A DNA stretch of 36,436 bases from a virus, in the IMG/VR virus record IMGVR_UViG_3300025000_000266, positions 1-36,436 of that record. The stretch is one strand, 5' to 3'. Positions 1 to 5,749 of the stretch are shown here, in pieces. A model generated the notes under the pieces. The model had not been told where the DNA came from, did no database searches, and saw only the letters and a list, made by a program, of their open reading frames with translations. A program made the translations under genes and the position numbers. Each line of letters begins with the position of its first letter. Positions within the stretch are counted from its first letter, which is position 1.

Positions 1-38
1 GTGCCCGCACAGCCCTCTCCCAGAAAGGAACGAACTAA
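1..38 (+). CDS. 3' end of a small phage gene (partial)
   Basis: The frame starting at base 3 reads ARTALSQKGTN and stops with TAA that overlaps the next ATG (TAATG). The same tail ends the 107-aa gene at 34556-34879, so this is the C-terminus of a related small protein whose start lies outside the window, or across the junction if the molecule is circular. No function can be given. Confidence 0.5.
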   Translation, partial: ARTALSQKGTN

Positions 39-108
39 TGGAAGGCGCAACACTGGAAGGAATGACTGCACTTGTTCTCGAACTTCAAGACGAGGTGAAA
101 CGACTGAG
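1..108 (+). repeat. 108-bp perfect direct repeat, first copy
   Basis: Identical to 34842-34949. It begins at the very edge of the window, which may reflect how the sequence was assembled or cut. Confidence 0.95.
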
Positions 109-244
109 GGAGGCGCTTGGACTCGCTCAGAAACTCGAATGCAAAACGAACTGCGTACGGGGTATCCACGGGCCAATTTGCGAAAGCTATTCGGAAGCCC
201 TCTCCCAGAAAGGCGCGGACGTATGGGTAAGGAACGGGAAATAA
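38..244 (+). CDS. Small coiled-coil phage protein, mosaic paralogue of 34879-35100
   Basis: A 68-aa protein of unknown function. Its N-terminus (MEGATLEGMTALVLELQDEV, then a heptad-like KRLREAL) forms a short amphipathic helix. The first 26 residues are identical to the gene at 34879-35100, and both end in or near ALSQKGADV. Here the frame runs on for five more residues past the paralogue's stop because a different gene (DUF2493) follows at the shared ATG. It begins in a TAATG overlap with the preceding gene, and AGAAAGG just upstream is the likely ribosome site. I infer a recent swap of cassettes rather than a special role. Confidence 0.6.
   Translation: MEGATLEGMTALVLELQDEVKRLREALGLAQKLECKTNCVRGIHGPICESYSEALSQKGADVWVRNGK
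196..213 (+). repeat. 18-bp linker repeat, one of four
   Basis: AGCCCTCTCCCAGAAAGG occurs at 11-28, 196-213, 34852-34869 and 35070-35087. Each copy ends a small gene and provides the ribosome site of the next. Confidence 0.9.
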
Positions 245-570
245 TCGTAACGGGCGGAAGGAACTACGACGACAGCCCTATGATGTGCGACGTTCTCAAC
301 TTCTTAGCGCCATCAAGAGTGATTCAGGGCGGTGCGCCGGGAGCGGACACCTTGGCTGTATTTTGGTGCGAAGCTGAGGACGTAGAACACAAAACCTACA
401 TTGCTGACTGGGCGACACATGGAAGGGCAGCGGGACCAATTAGGAACAAGGAGATGCTTGACGCCCATCCTGAAGCAGTTGTTGTTGCGTTCCCCGGTGG
501 GAGGGGGACGGAGGACTGCGTGAGACAAGCCCAGTCAAGAAACATGATTATTCTGAGGGTTGAGAAATGA
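223..570 (+). CDS. DUF2493 / SLOG-type nucleotide-binding protein
   Basis: A 115-aa protein with the features of DUF2493 (YspA, SLOG/Rossmann superfamily): TGGRNY near the N-terminus, GGAPGADTLA, a W-x-hGraAGPIRN stretch, and FPGGRGTEDC near the C-terminus. SLOG proteins bind nucleotides or nucleotide-derived ligands; the role in phages is not known. I chose the ATG at 223 because the family begins right at the IIVTGGR strand and the ATG follows the conserved linker with AGAAAGG. It overlaps the preceding gene by 22 bases and the next by 4 (ATGA). Confidence 0.8.
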   Translation: MGKEREIIVTGGRNYDDSPMMCDVLNFLAPSRVIQGGAPGADTLAVFWCEAEDVEHKTYIADWATHGRAAGPIRNKEMLDAHPEAVVVAFPGGRGTEDCVRQAQSRNMIILRVEK

Positions 571-809
571 CGGAACGGGAAGCGGCATTCGAGGAAATTG
601 TAACGATCATCTCAAATGAAATTGGCGCATACCCAACAACTGATGAAAAGGTGATGGTGCGTCGGATATTCGACGCCGGCTACGCCAAGGCCATCGAGGA
701 TGCGGCGAAAGCAGCGGATGATTTTATTGATGGCCCCGATGGGCCTGACCACGCTGGCTTGAGCTTTCGGTTGGCGGAAGTAATCCGATCACTAGCGAGG
801 GGCGAATGA
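567..809 (+). CDS. Small MTEREAA-type phage protein
   Basis: An 80-aa protein opening with MTEREAAFEEI and carrying GYAKAIEDAA in its middle. The same two blocks occur in 35276-35548 (TEREAA and GYSKAIEDAA), and the N-terminal block recurs in 35545-36174. It is acidic, probably helical, and has no catalytic motif that I recognise. Start and stop overlap both neighbours by four bases, so the chain is translationally coupled. Function unknown; it belongs to the mosaic accessory family described under findings. Confidence 0.7.
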   Translation: MTEREAAFEEIVTIISNEIGAYPTTDEKVMVRRIFDAGYAKAIEDAAKAADDFIDGPDGPDHAGLSFRLAEVIRSLARGE

Positions 810-1009
810 CAGAGATGGAGGCGCTGCGAGGCCGCTACAACACTTTCTTGATGCGGGTGAAGCATATCACTTTTAGCTCCATCCCAAGGATGAGCAAGAA
901 AATGGCGTCGCAGTCAAAATACAACGCGGGCTACCGGGACGCATGCGAAACGGTTAGGCGAAGGATGAGAAAGATTCTGATTAATGAGTCTTGGAAGGAG
1001 TCCAAATGA
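806..1009 (+). CDS. Small basic phage protein
   Basis: A 67-aa protein starting MTEMEAL, with YNAGYRDACETVRRR, a divergent form of the GY-x-AIEDAA block in its neighbours. The net charge is positive. It overlaps the genes on both sides by ATGA. The open frame, spacing and family resemblance support a real gene, but no function can be assigned. Confidence 0.6.
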   Translation: MTEMEALRGRYNTFLMRVKHITFSSIPRMSKKMASQSKYNAGYRDACETVRRRMRKILINESWKESK

Positions 1010-1419
1010 CGGAAGCGGAGAAGGCGGCTGCAAAGCACGCAGAATCTGAAGGCGATAACGGGAATGCGGAAATCAGCTTCTTGGCTGGCATCGCATGGCA
1101 GAAGGAGCGGGACGCTGAGAACCGCGTCTGCACATGCGTTAACAGGGTTCATCTCTGCTCGACCTACGTGTGTCCGACATGCCTTACGGCAGAACTCGCC
1201 CAGGCGCGGGGGGAGGCTGAGAGGCTGAAGAAGCGGTTAGTTGGATGCCAAGGCTGTGATGTCCAAGTACTTGAAGCAGAGAACATAAGAATGCGGGACT
1301 GCCTTGAGGGTAAGCACCATGGGTGCAACTACTTGGCGTCGTCCCCGTACTGCAATAAGTGCGGAGCATTCCCGGCACGCGCAGTCCTCGCCGCGCTGAC
1401 CCCAGAAGGAGAGAAGTAG
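1006..1419 (+). CDS. Cys-rich mosaic phage protein, paralogue of 35545-36174
   Basis: A 137-aa protein made of blocks: MTEAEKAAA, then GIAWQKERD, a Cys-rich patch with several CxC/CxxC pairs, a short coiled coil (ELAQARGEAERLKKRL), a second Cys group (CQGC, CNKC) and the tail AALTPEGEK. The GIAWQKER, ELAQARGE and LTPEGEK blocks are shared almost base for base with 35545-36174, while the intervening sequence differs. Zinc binding is plausible from the cysteines. The start at 1006 is set by the ATGA overlap. The tail carries AAGGAG, the ribosome site of the next gene. Confidence 0.7.
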   Translation: MTEAEKAAAKHAESEGDNGNAEISFLAGIAWQKERDAENRVCTCVNRVHLCSTYVCPTCLTAELAQARGEAERLKKRLVGCQGCDVQVLEAENIRMRDCLEGKHHGCNYLASSPYCNKCGAFPARAVLAALTPEGEK

Positions 1420-1423
1420 ATGG
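1387..1423 (+). repeat. 37-bp perfect repeat (with 36142-36178)
   Basis: Encodes the LAALTPEGEK tail, the AAGGAG ribosome site and the next ATG. It joins different downstream genes at the two places. Confidence 0.9.
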
Positions 1424-1704
1424 ACTGGAACTGGATTCCGTTTGATCAGGCGAAATATGCAGGTCAACCCTTGCCACGCGAAAGGCGGTACGTCCTGTGC
1501 CAAGTGGCAGAGAGGGAAGAAAAAGGTCTGCCACCTTCTGTTGCCGTTGGATACCTAAGGTTTGCAGCAGGAGACAGGGACAGCCCAGGGTTTATAGTCC
1601 CAGGAGTCGGCGGTCCCGTTGTGGCGTGGTGTGACTGCCTCGGTGATGACTTCGTTGCTCCACTGTGGCCGGGGACTCACAAGAAGAAAGCGGCACAGCC
1701 ATGA
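1420..1704 (+). CDS. DUF551-like small phage protein
   Basis: A 94-aa protein with an N-terminal DWNWIPFDQA, a central RRYVLCQV strand and a C-terminal VVAWCDCLGDDFVAPLWPG. This layout (W-x-P-x-D near the start, a strand with V-L, and a W-x-PLP-like end) resembles the DUF551 family common in phage accessory regions, whose function is unknown. The assignment is by general look only. It starts directly after the stop of the previous gene. Its last residues KAAQP are shared with the gene at 36175-36324. Confidence 0.55.
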   Translation: MDWNWIPFDQAKYAGQPLPRERRYVLCQVAEREEKGLPPSVAVGYLRFAAGDRDSPGFIVPGVGGPVVAWCDCLGDDFVAPLWPGTHKKKAAQP

Positions 1705-1940
1705 AGCTGGCGCAAGTCTTTGAGGTGATCCACAGCAACGGCGCACACGAGGCAGATGAGCAGCCGCCGGATAAGTTCTACTGTCGGAAGTGCAAAAAGT
1801 TCACGCAGAACACAAAACAAGAGAGGTCCCGCGTATTCATGTCAGGAGCGGAGCCTTGGAACGGTGATGTGATTTGGCATAGGTGCTGGCGCTGCGGGTT
1901 GGGTTGCACACTTGTCGCTGTAAACGAGATTACGGAGTGA
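1701..1940 (+). CDS. Zinc-finger-like small phage protein
   Basis: A 79-aa protein with two Cys pairs, C28-x2-C31 and C62-x2-C65 (CRKC and CWRC), the spacing of a zinc ribbon. It begins at an ATG that overlaps the stop of the preceding gene, and the bases around that start match those at 36321. A nucleic-acid or protein-binding role is possible but only inferred from the cysteines. Confidence 0.65.
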   Translation: MKLAQVFEVIHSNGAHEADEQPPDKFYCRKCKKFTQNTKQERSRVFMSGAEPWNGDVIWHRCWRCGLGCTLVAVNEITE

Positions 1941-1944
1941 AGCC

Positions 1945-1989
1945 ATGAAGCACGAAGTGGATAAGCACAATTTGCAATTTGCAATTTAG
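1945..1989 (+). pseudogene. 14-codon remnant of a gene-start cassette
   Basis: MKHE, identical to the opening of the gene at 36321, continues only to a TAG after 14 codons. The stop lies in a short tandem repeat of CAATTTG. The matching start context and the abrupt end suggest a cassette broken by deletion or slippage. It could also be chance. Confidence 0.35.
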
Positions 1990-2015
1990 CGGCCCAGTTA
2001 TGCACCAAAAAGTAG

Positions 2016-2040
2016 GTCATCAATGACGCTGTGCTATACT
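2016..2040 (+). promoter_or_regulatory. Dyad GTCAT-CA-ATGAC and -10-like TATACT
   Basis: A perfect 5-bp inverted repeat (2016-2020 and 2023-2027) sits just ahead of TATACT at 2035-2040, which is followed 22 bases later by the ATG of the small Cys protein. No good -35 box is visible at the usual distance, so this may be an activated or repressed promoter. Unproven. Confidence 0.35.
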
Positions 2041-2061
2041 GTGTAGACAAGGAGGCTTCCA

Positions 2062-2178
2062 ATGACGGAAACCACTTGTCAGGGATGCGGCAATAACACC
2101 GAAGAGTTCGCGGATAGGTTCGAGAGCCTACCGGACGGGACGATAATTCGCTGCGAGCGCTGCCCTAAAGTAGCTTAG
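2062..2178 (+). CDS. 38-aa zinc-knuckle-like protein
   Basis: A tiny protein with two pairs of cysteines, C6-x2-C9 (CQGC) and C31-x2-C34 (CERC), separated by 21 residues, as in minimal zinc ribbons. The ribosome site AAGGAGG lies 7 bases ahead of the ATG and is among the best in this region, which argues for real translation. It is the last plus-strand gene of the left chain and converges on the minus-strand late operon. Confidence 0.6.
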   Translation: MTETTCQGCGNNTEEFADRFESLPDGTIIRCERCPKVA

Positions 2179-2269
2179 GCTTTCGCTTCTTCTTCCGATA
2201 CTTCCACGACCCCGGCGGTAAGATGCAGAACTCCGGCGGGCAGGGCTGGTCTATCGGCTCGATCTCCAT
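2165..2269 (-). CDS. Possible 34-aa basic peptide at the end of the late operon
   Basis: The frame starts MEIEPIDQPCPPEFC and ends in a Lys/Arg-rich tail (KYRKKKRKPK). It lies downstream of the metallophosphoesterase in the same direction and overlaps the end of the convergent zinc-knuckle gene by 14 bases. The ribosome site is weak (GAAAG). The Pro-rich front and basic end look protein-like, but length and weak signals keep this tentative. Confidence 0.35.
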   Translation of the reverse strand: MEIEPIDQPCPPEFCILPPGSWKYRKKKRKPKLL

Positions 2270-2318
2270 GCTTTCAGTGTGAGGTCGCAGGCCGCGTCAA
2301 TGCTAAATTGGTCGGGTG

Positions 2319-3257
2319 TTATCCTGGAATAAATCTCGGACCGCGCTTATCGATTGCGCCGAAACCGTGAGTCCAATTTGTTATTTTTTGTCCGGTGTAC
2401 GTCAGGCCCTTGGCGGCAGGATCGCCAGCATAGCCACAATTCAGCTCCCACAAGACCTTACCCTTGATCTGTCGGTAGGACACGCCGCCGAGGTGACTGT
2501 GGCCCGTTACAACGTTCATCATGGTAAAGTCCCTGTGAGAGCCGAGCTGAGTTTTGTAGCCGTGAAACACTGCCAGATCATCAGCAAGGAATAACTCTTG
2601 TCTGTGGTCATAGATGATTTCAACGCCAGGCGCTTCGTAAGATTCCCGTAATCCCTTTTCAATCCAAGTGTAAGCCTCTGGATACTGGCCTAACGACTGC
2701 TTAAGTGGGCGTATGTCATGGTTCCCGAGGGTTTGTACACATCGCGAGCGTGGGGAAACCTTCTTGATAGCTTCCCAAAATGCGAGGTTTTGGCTCTTTG
2801 ACAGCGCCTCTTCTTCTTCGGGTTTAAATATGTTGTGGCTGCGGGGAAATTTGGCGTGAGCATACCTGTCGCGTGCATCACCGTTAAGTATTACCCACTC
2901 GGGCTTTACGTCTGCAACGTACTCGATGAATAGATCCACCACGCGTTGCATGTGGAAAGGCCAGTGAGTATCCGAAAGAATTGCGGCGTTTGGGTACGGC
3001 CCACGAGGGATGAACGCCTCAGGCTTGTACTCTCCAAAATGATCCTGGATAGGCCGCTGAAATACCGTTTTATCAATCTTCCTCGGCTTCTCGTCTGCAA
3101 GTCCTGCGGCCTGTTTCGCTACCGTGAAGCTGCTGAATTCAGCGTTGATTTGATGCTTGTTGAACCGGCCATGTTTCAAATACTCGTCACGAGTCGGGAC
3201 GCGGCCTAGTTCCTGAGCCACACGCATTAGGTCTTGAATCATGTCATGTTGACTCAT
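2319..3257 (-). CDS. Calcineurin-like metallophosphoesterase
   Basis: A 312-aa protein. From about residue 92 it carries the metallophosphoesterase signature in order: SDTH (95-98), NGDARD (125-130), GNHD (178-181), FHG around H232, and GHSH (252-255). These form the two-metal site that hydrolyses phosphoesters. The first 55 residues look like a helix-turn-helix DNA-binding segment (VPTRDEYLKHG, then KHQINAEF). I chose the ATG at 3257 because GAAAGG lies upstream; longer starts lack a site. It overlaps the peptidase gene by 14 bases. Its substrate in phage infection is unknown; nucleic acid processing late in infection is an inference from the fused DNA-binding segment. Confidence 0.88.
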   Translation of the reverse strand: MSQHDMIQDLMRVAQELGRVPTRDEYLKHGRFNKHQINAEFSSFTVAKQAAGLADEKPRKIDKTVFQRPIQDHFGEYKPEAFIPRGPYPNAAILSDTHWPFHMQRVVDLFIEYVADVKPEWVILNGDARDRYAHAKFPRSHNIFKPEEEEALSKSQNLAFWEAIKKVSPRSRCVQTLGNHDIRPLKQSLGQYPEAYTWIEKGLRESYEAPGVEIIYDHRQELFLADDLAVFHGYKTQLGSHRDFTMMNVVTGHSHLGGVSYRQIKGKVLWELNCGYAGDPAAKGLTYTGQKITNWTHGFGAIDKRGPRFIPG

Positions 3258-3660
3258 GCTCGGCCTTTCGAATGAAGAAATGCAGGTAATCCCGACCACC
3301 CCCGGGTAGCTTGATCTCTTTGCCGGAGTAGATTTTGTTCTTCGCCTCTTCGTTCTCCTTGTCGATCATCACGGCGAACGGAACGGACCACCGAGCCACA
3401 CCGTCAGCGTCGATCTGGAATAGATCCAAGGCTTCCGATGGCATCCGGTTGTGGAATGAATTAGGGTAGGCGACTCGTGACAGTCCCTCTTTCAGGAAGT
3501 GGTTCTGTGCGGCCTCGCCTCGGTAGGCCCACGAGATATGCGCGGTGGGGTGCTTCTTCTTCAGCGCGAGAAACCACGCTTGTAAAACGGGGTGCGCGGT
3601 CTGTAACTTCTCCGAGCAAAGTGGACAGTCGAGCTTATCGGGGGCGTGGCGGTTTCTCAT
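3244..3660 (-). CDS. M15-family peptidase, probable endolysin
   Basis: A 138-aa protein with the zinc-ligand pattern of peptidase M15 (L-Ala-D-Glu or D-Ala-D-Ala peptidases): NSFHNRMPSEALDL gives H70 and D79, and DYLHFF gives H127. Such enzymes cut peptide bonds of peptidoglycan and serve as phage endolysins. The N-terminus has an extra CPLC pair (C12, C15), which is less usual. There is no signal peptide or membrane segment, so export would need the holin-like neighbours. The ATG overlaps the stop of the lipoprotein gene (ATGA). Position in the lysis cassette supports the call. Confidence 0.8.
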   Translation of the reverse strand: MRNRHAPDKLDCPLCSEKLQTAHPVLQAWFLALKKKHPTAHISWAYRGEAAQNHFLKEGLSRVAYPNSFHNRMPSEALDLFQIDADGVARWSVPFAVMIDKENEEAKNKIYSGKEIKLPGGGRDYLHFFIRKAEHEST

Positions 3661-3956
3661 TCAGCACCCGCCTTTGCCTCAGTCCATAGCCGGCGCATTT
3701 CGCTGCGCACGTACTTGGGTTTCACGTCGTAGCACCAGCTTGCAAACCGCTCCATATCGGGCTGCGTGGTGATCCATGCATTTTCTAACTTCGATGGAGG
3801 CCAGTATTCGTTAACACCACTTGGAAGCAGACAGTCAGCTCCACCGAAGCCGTCACCGATACAAATGGTGATCTGCGGCGGTGGATCTTTGCGAGGACAC
3901 CCGCTAAGTAACACGAGGGCGACTAAGAGCAGCCCGCCAAGCCTTAAGTGCTTCAC
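3657..3956 (-). CDS. Lipoprotein of the lysis cassette, possible outer-membrane spanin
   Basis: A 99-aa protein starting at GTG (3956), chosen because AGGAGG lies 6 bases upstream. Residues 4-19 are hydrophobic and end in the lipobox LSGC (17-20), so the mature protein would be a lipoprotein. Its start overlaps the 3' end of the gene before it by 53 bases in another frame, a layout typical of Rz/Rz1 pairs, though o-spanins are usually proline-rich and shorter than this. Placement between holin-like genes and the endolysin supports a role in lysis; this part is inference. Confidence 0.65.
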   Translation of the reverse strand: MKHLRLGGLLLVALVLLSGCPRKDPPPQITICIGDGFGGADCLLPSGVNEYWPPSKLENAWITTQPDMERFASWCYDVKPKYVRSEMRRLWTEAKAGAE

Positions 3957-4146
3957 GCCTTTCCTCCTGGTTGGTAGCTCGAGCGGATAATGCCGCTGCG
4001 TCTGCAATAAACGCTAAGTTCTCTTTAGTCTGGGATTCAACCATCCACAGAACAATTTTCCCCGCAAACGCGATAGCGTACTTTGCCAGCTTCTCGGTGG
4101 CGACAACTGCGGAGAACAGACTAAAGAGGAACTCAACGACCCCCAT
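3904..4146 (-). CDS. Small membrane-associated helical protein, possible inner spanin
   Basis: An 80-aa protein with a hydrophobic N-terminal half (residues 3-35, interrupted by charged residues) and an Ala/Glu/Arg-rich helical C-terminal half. Its ATG overlaps the preceding stop by one base (TGATG), and its 3' end is overlapped by the lipoprotein gene. By position it could be the inner-membrane partner of a spanin pair. The membrane segment is not a clean single helix, so it might instead be a holin or antiholin. Confidence 0.6.
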   Translation of the reverse strand: MGVVEFLFSLFSAVVATEKLAKYAIAFAGKIVLWMVESQTKENLAFIADAAALSARATNQEERREALKAWRAALSRPRVT

Positions 4147-4331
4147 CAGACCGCCGGCTGCTTGGCCTTCAGCTTCTCAAACACCCATTTCACGCCGTTG
4201 CGAATGGCCTGAAACACGCCGTTTGCCGCGACCTTCGGGAACACCGTCAGGAACTCGCTGACCGCGAACAGAGCCGCGAACAGAAGCACGCCGCCCGGAC
4301 CCATGATGAACTCAACAATTTTCTGTACCAT
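4146..4331 (-). CDS. 61-aa single-span membrane protein, holin candidate
   Basis: One strong hydrophobic segment (about residues 8-30, from FIMGPGG to VFPKVA) is followed by an amphipathic, Lys-rich tail. Size and topology fit small phage holins, which open the membrane for the endolysin. It has a very strong ribosome site (AAGGAGGAG) and lies directly before the rest of the lysis genes. No family was recognised. Confidence 0.6.
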   Translation of the reverse strand: MVQKIVEFIMGPGGVLLFAALFAVSEFLTVFPKVAANGVFQAIRNGVKWVFEKLKAKQPAV

Positions 4332-4343
4332 TTTCTCTCCTCC

Positions 4344-4505
4344 TTATTTGGCTACTGCCAAACCGATTTGCAGCAGAATCCCGCCGATTGTTCCGGCTGC
4401 TGCGGAAATTAAAACCCACTTTGTTTCGAGCTTGGTCAAGCGGTGATCCAGCTTTTCCAGTTTCCCGAACACGTACTTTTCAAAATCTGTCCAGTTGTCG
4501 TTCAT
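4344..4505 (-). CDS. 53-aa XhlA-like coiled-coil/membrane protein
   Basis: The frame reads MNDNWTDFEKYVFGKLEKLD, continues RLTKLETKW, and ends in one hydrophobic helix (VLISAAAGTIGGILLQIGLA). An amphipathic helix followed by one C-terminal membrane span is the layout of XhlA-type haemolysin/holin helpers that assist lysis. GGAG stands 7 bases before the ATG. The stop TAA at 4344 abuts the ribosome site of the next gene. It is too short for most gene callers, but its features and position make it convincing. Confidence 0.65.
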   Translation of the reverse strand: MNDNWTDFEKYVFGKLEKLDHRLTKLETKWVLISAAAGTIGGILLQIGLAVAK

Positions 4506-4571
4506 GCAGTAACTCCGTATTTACGCGGCCTTACTGCGTCCGATTTCATGCACAGCGGGCGGCTTGTTTGA

Positions 4572-4583
4572 TATAATTGAGGT
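4572..4583 (+). promoter_or_regulatory. Consensus -10 box immediately before a plus-strand lipoprotein gene
   Basis: TATAAT at 4572-4577 lies so close to the ATG at 4584 that transcription would begin at or near the start codon. GAGG at 4579-4582 is only one base from the ATG. A clear -35 is lacking (TGCACA at 4549-4554 is the closest). The gene may be transcribed as a leaderless message from inside the opposing late operon. Confidence 0.4.
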
Positions 4584-4790
4584 ATGAGATCGCTCGCTCT
4601 GATCATTCCAATCCTCCTGGCCGCTTGCGGGCAAGATCCGGCAACGACGTACACCGTTGATTATTCTCACTGCGAAATGGACAACCGCTGCGACTCCAAT
4701 ATTGATGCGTGCTCGGTGCTCGTGGACTACGACGCCGCTGGAAACTGTTTTGTTGAGGTTGTCCCATCTGACGATCACCCCAACTCGTAG
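4584..4790 (+). CDS. Small Cys-rich lipoprotein carried against the late operon
   Basis: A 68-aa protein with a short signal peptide (MRSLALIIPILLAAC) and lipobox LAAC at residues 12-15; Gly follows the Cys, so outer-membrane sorting is likely by the usual +2 rule. Four further cysteines in the mature part could form disulfides. It is on the opposite strand to the surrounding late genes and overlaps the end of the tail fibre gene by 16 bases. This fits a moron-type cargo gene expressed on its own, perhaps altering the surface of a lysogen; that role is inference. Confidence 0.6.
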   Translation: MRSLALIIPILLAACGQDPATTYTVDYSHCEMDNRCDSNIDACSVLVDYDAAGNCFVEVVPSDDHPNS

Positions 4791-5749
4791 CCAACAAGCA
4801 CGGAATACCATATGCGGATATGGCCGTATGATGATGCAGACCTAATTTGAACCGTATACACATTGCTTCCTGCGGTTGCTCCAGTGTCAGTCATTGATAT
4901 AACTGAGGACGGATTACCGCTTGAGTATCCATACTCTGAAACTGACGGAACGTCCCTCATGGAAAACGTGCGAATTATCGCGCCATTTCGCAAGATTGCA
5001 ACTTCTGCACGATTTTCTAACTGTCCAGTATTCCACCATTCGATGTAACCAGGCTGAGCGCCGTCGGGCTGAAGCTTGAGTTCAACCGGTGAACCCAGTG
5101 TTTCAATCGTGACCGATAGATTGGCAACAGTTGTAAATGTTGTACCGTCAACGGTTGCTGAAAGACCCGAACTCGCACTGATTGCCACGCCGCCAGCTGC
5201 TACGCTTGCGCCTGCGGCGCCTACTGATCGAATCGCTTTCTTTGCTTGCGTTACGCCCGCATCCTTAATTCGCAGCGCCCCGCCGTTATGCTCAAGCGTG
5301 CTATTGTCCACCACGTTTGTGGCGAGCTTGCCCGCAGTGACGCAATCATCTTTTAGGTGATTCGTCGTCACCGCGCGCGCCGAGTCATCGCTTGCGTGGT
5401 CTGCAAGTTTGTCAGCTGTCACGGCGTCGTTAGCAAGTTCGGTCGTGCCGATTGCACCAGCCGCGAGCGAAACGGCTCCAGTAACATTGTCTTTCGTCCA
5501 CTGAGTGGCATCAGCTGAACTCTTTAGAATGAACTTGTAAGAAAGCGACGGAGAGAGCCACACATCAGCTTCCCCATTCGCATCAAGCACCACCGGGTTA
5601 GCGTTCGGAGTCCCGCCGCCGCTATCGGTGTAGGTGGCTTGCGGCGTCGAGGTTCCGGCCTGATAGGTGTAAAGCTTACCGCCCGCTAGAGGGTTTCCGT
5701 TCGCGTCGAAGAACCTCTGACGGAGTACCGGAGATAGATTCATTGCCAT
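4775..5749 (-). CDS. Tail fibre or tailspike-like protein
   Basis: A 324-aa protein. The N-terminus (QRFFDANGNPLAGGKLYTYQ, then AGTSTPQATYTD and LDANGEADVWL) is a block I know from the head- or tail-binding ends of phage fibre and spike proteins. The middle holds ELANDAVTADKLADHA-type short repeats typical of fibre shafts, and the C-terminus is strand-rich. It starts at an ATG with AGAAAGG upstream and overlaps the end of the large ejection gene by 74 bases. Its place after the ejection genes matches the position of the P22 tailspike. It likely recognises the host surface. Confidence 0.75.
   Translation of the reverse strand: MAMNLSPVLRQRFFDANGNPLAGGKLYTYQAGTSTPQATYTDSGGGTPNANPVVLDANGEADVWLSPSLSYKFILKSSADATQWTKDNVTGAVSLAAGAIGTTELANDAVTADKLADHASDDSARAVTTNHLKDDCVTAGKLATNVVDNSTLEHNGGALRIKDAGVTQAKKAIRSVGAAGASVAAGGVAISASSGLSATVDGTTFTTVANLSVTIETLGSPVELKLQPDGAQPGYIEWWNTGQLENRAEVAILRNGAIIRTFSMRDVPSVSEYGYSSGNPSSVISMTDTGATAGSNVYTVQIRSASSYGHIRIWYSVLVGYELG

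Noticed and set aside
3657-4007. A longer start for the lysis lipoprotein (116 aa)
   Set aside because: The GTG at 3956 has AGGAGG at the right distance and places the signal peptide at the N-terminus; the longer form buries it.
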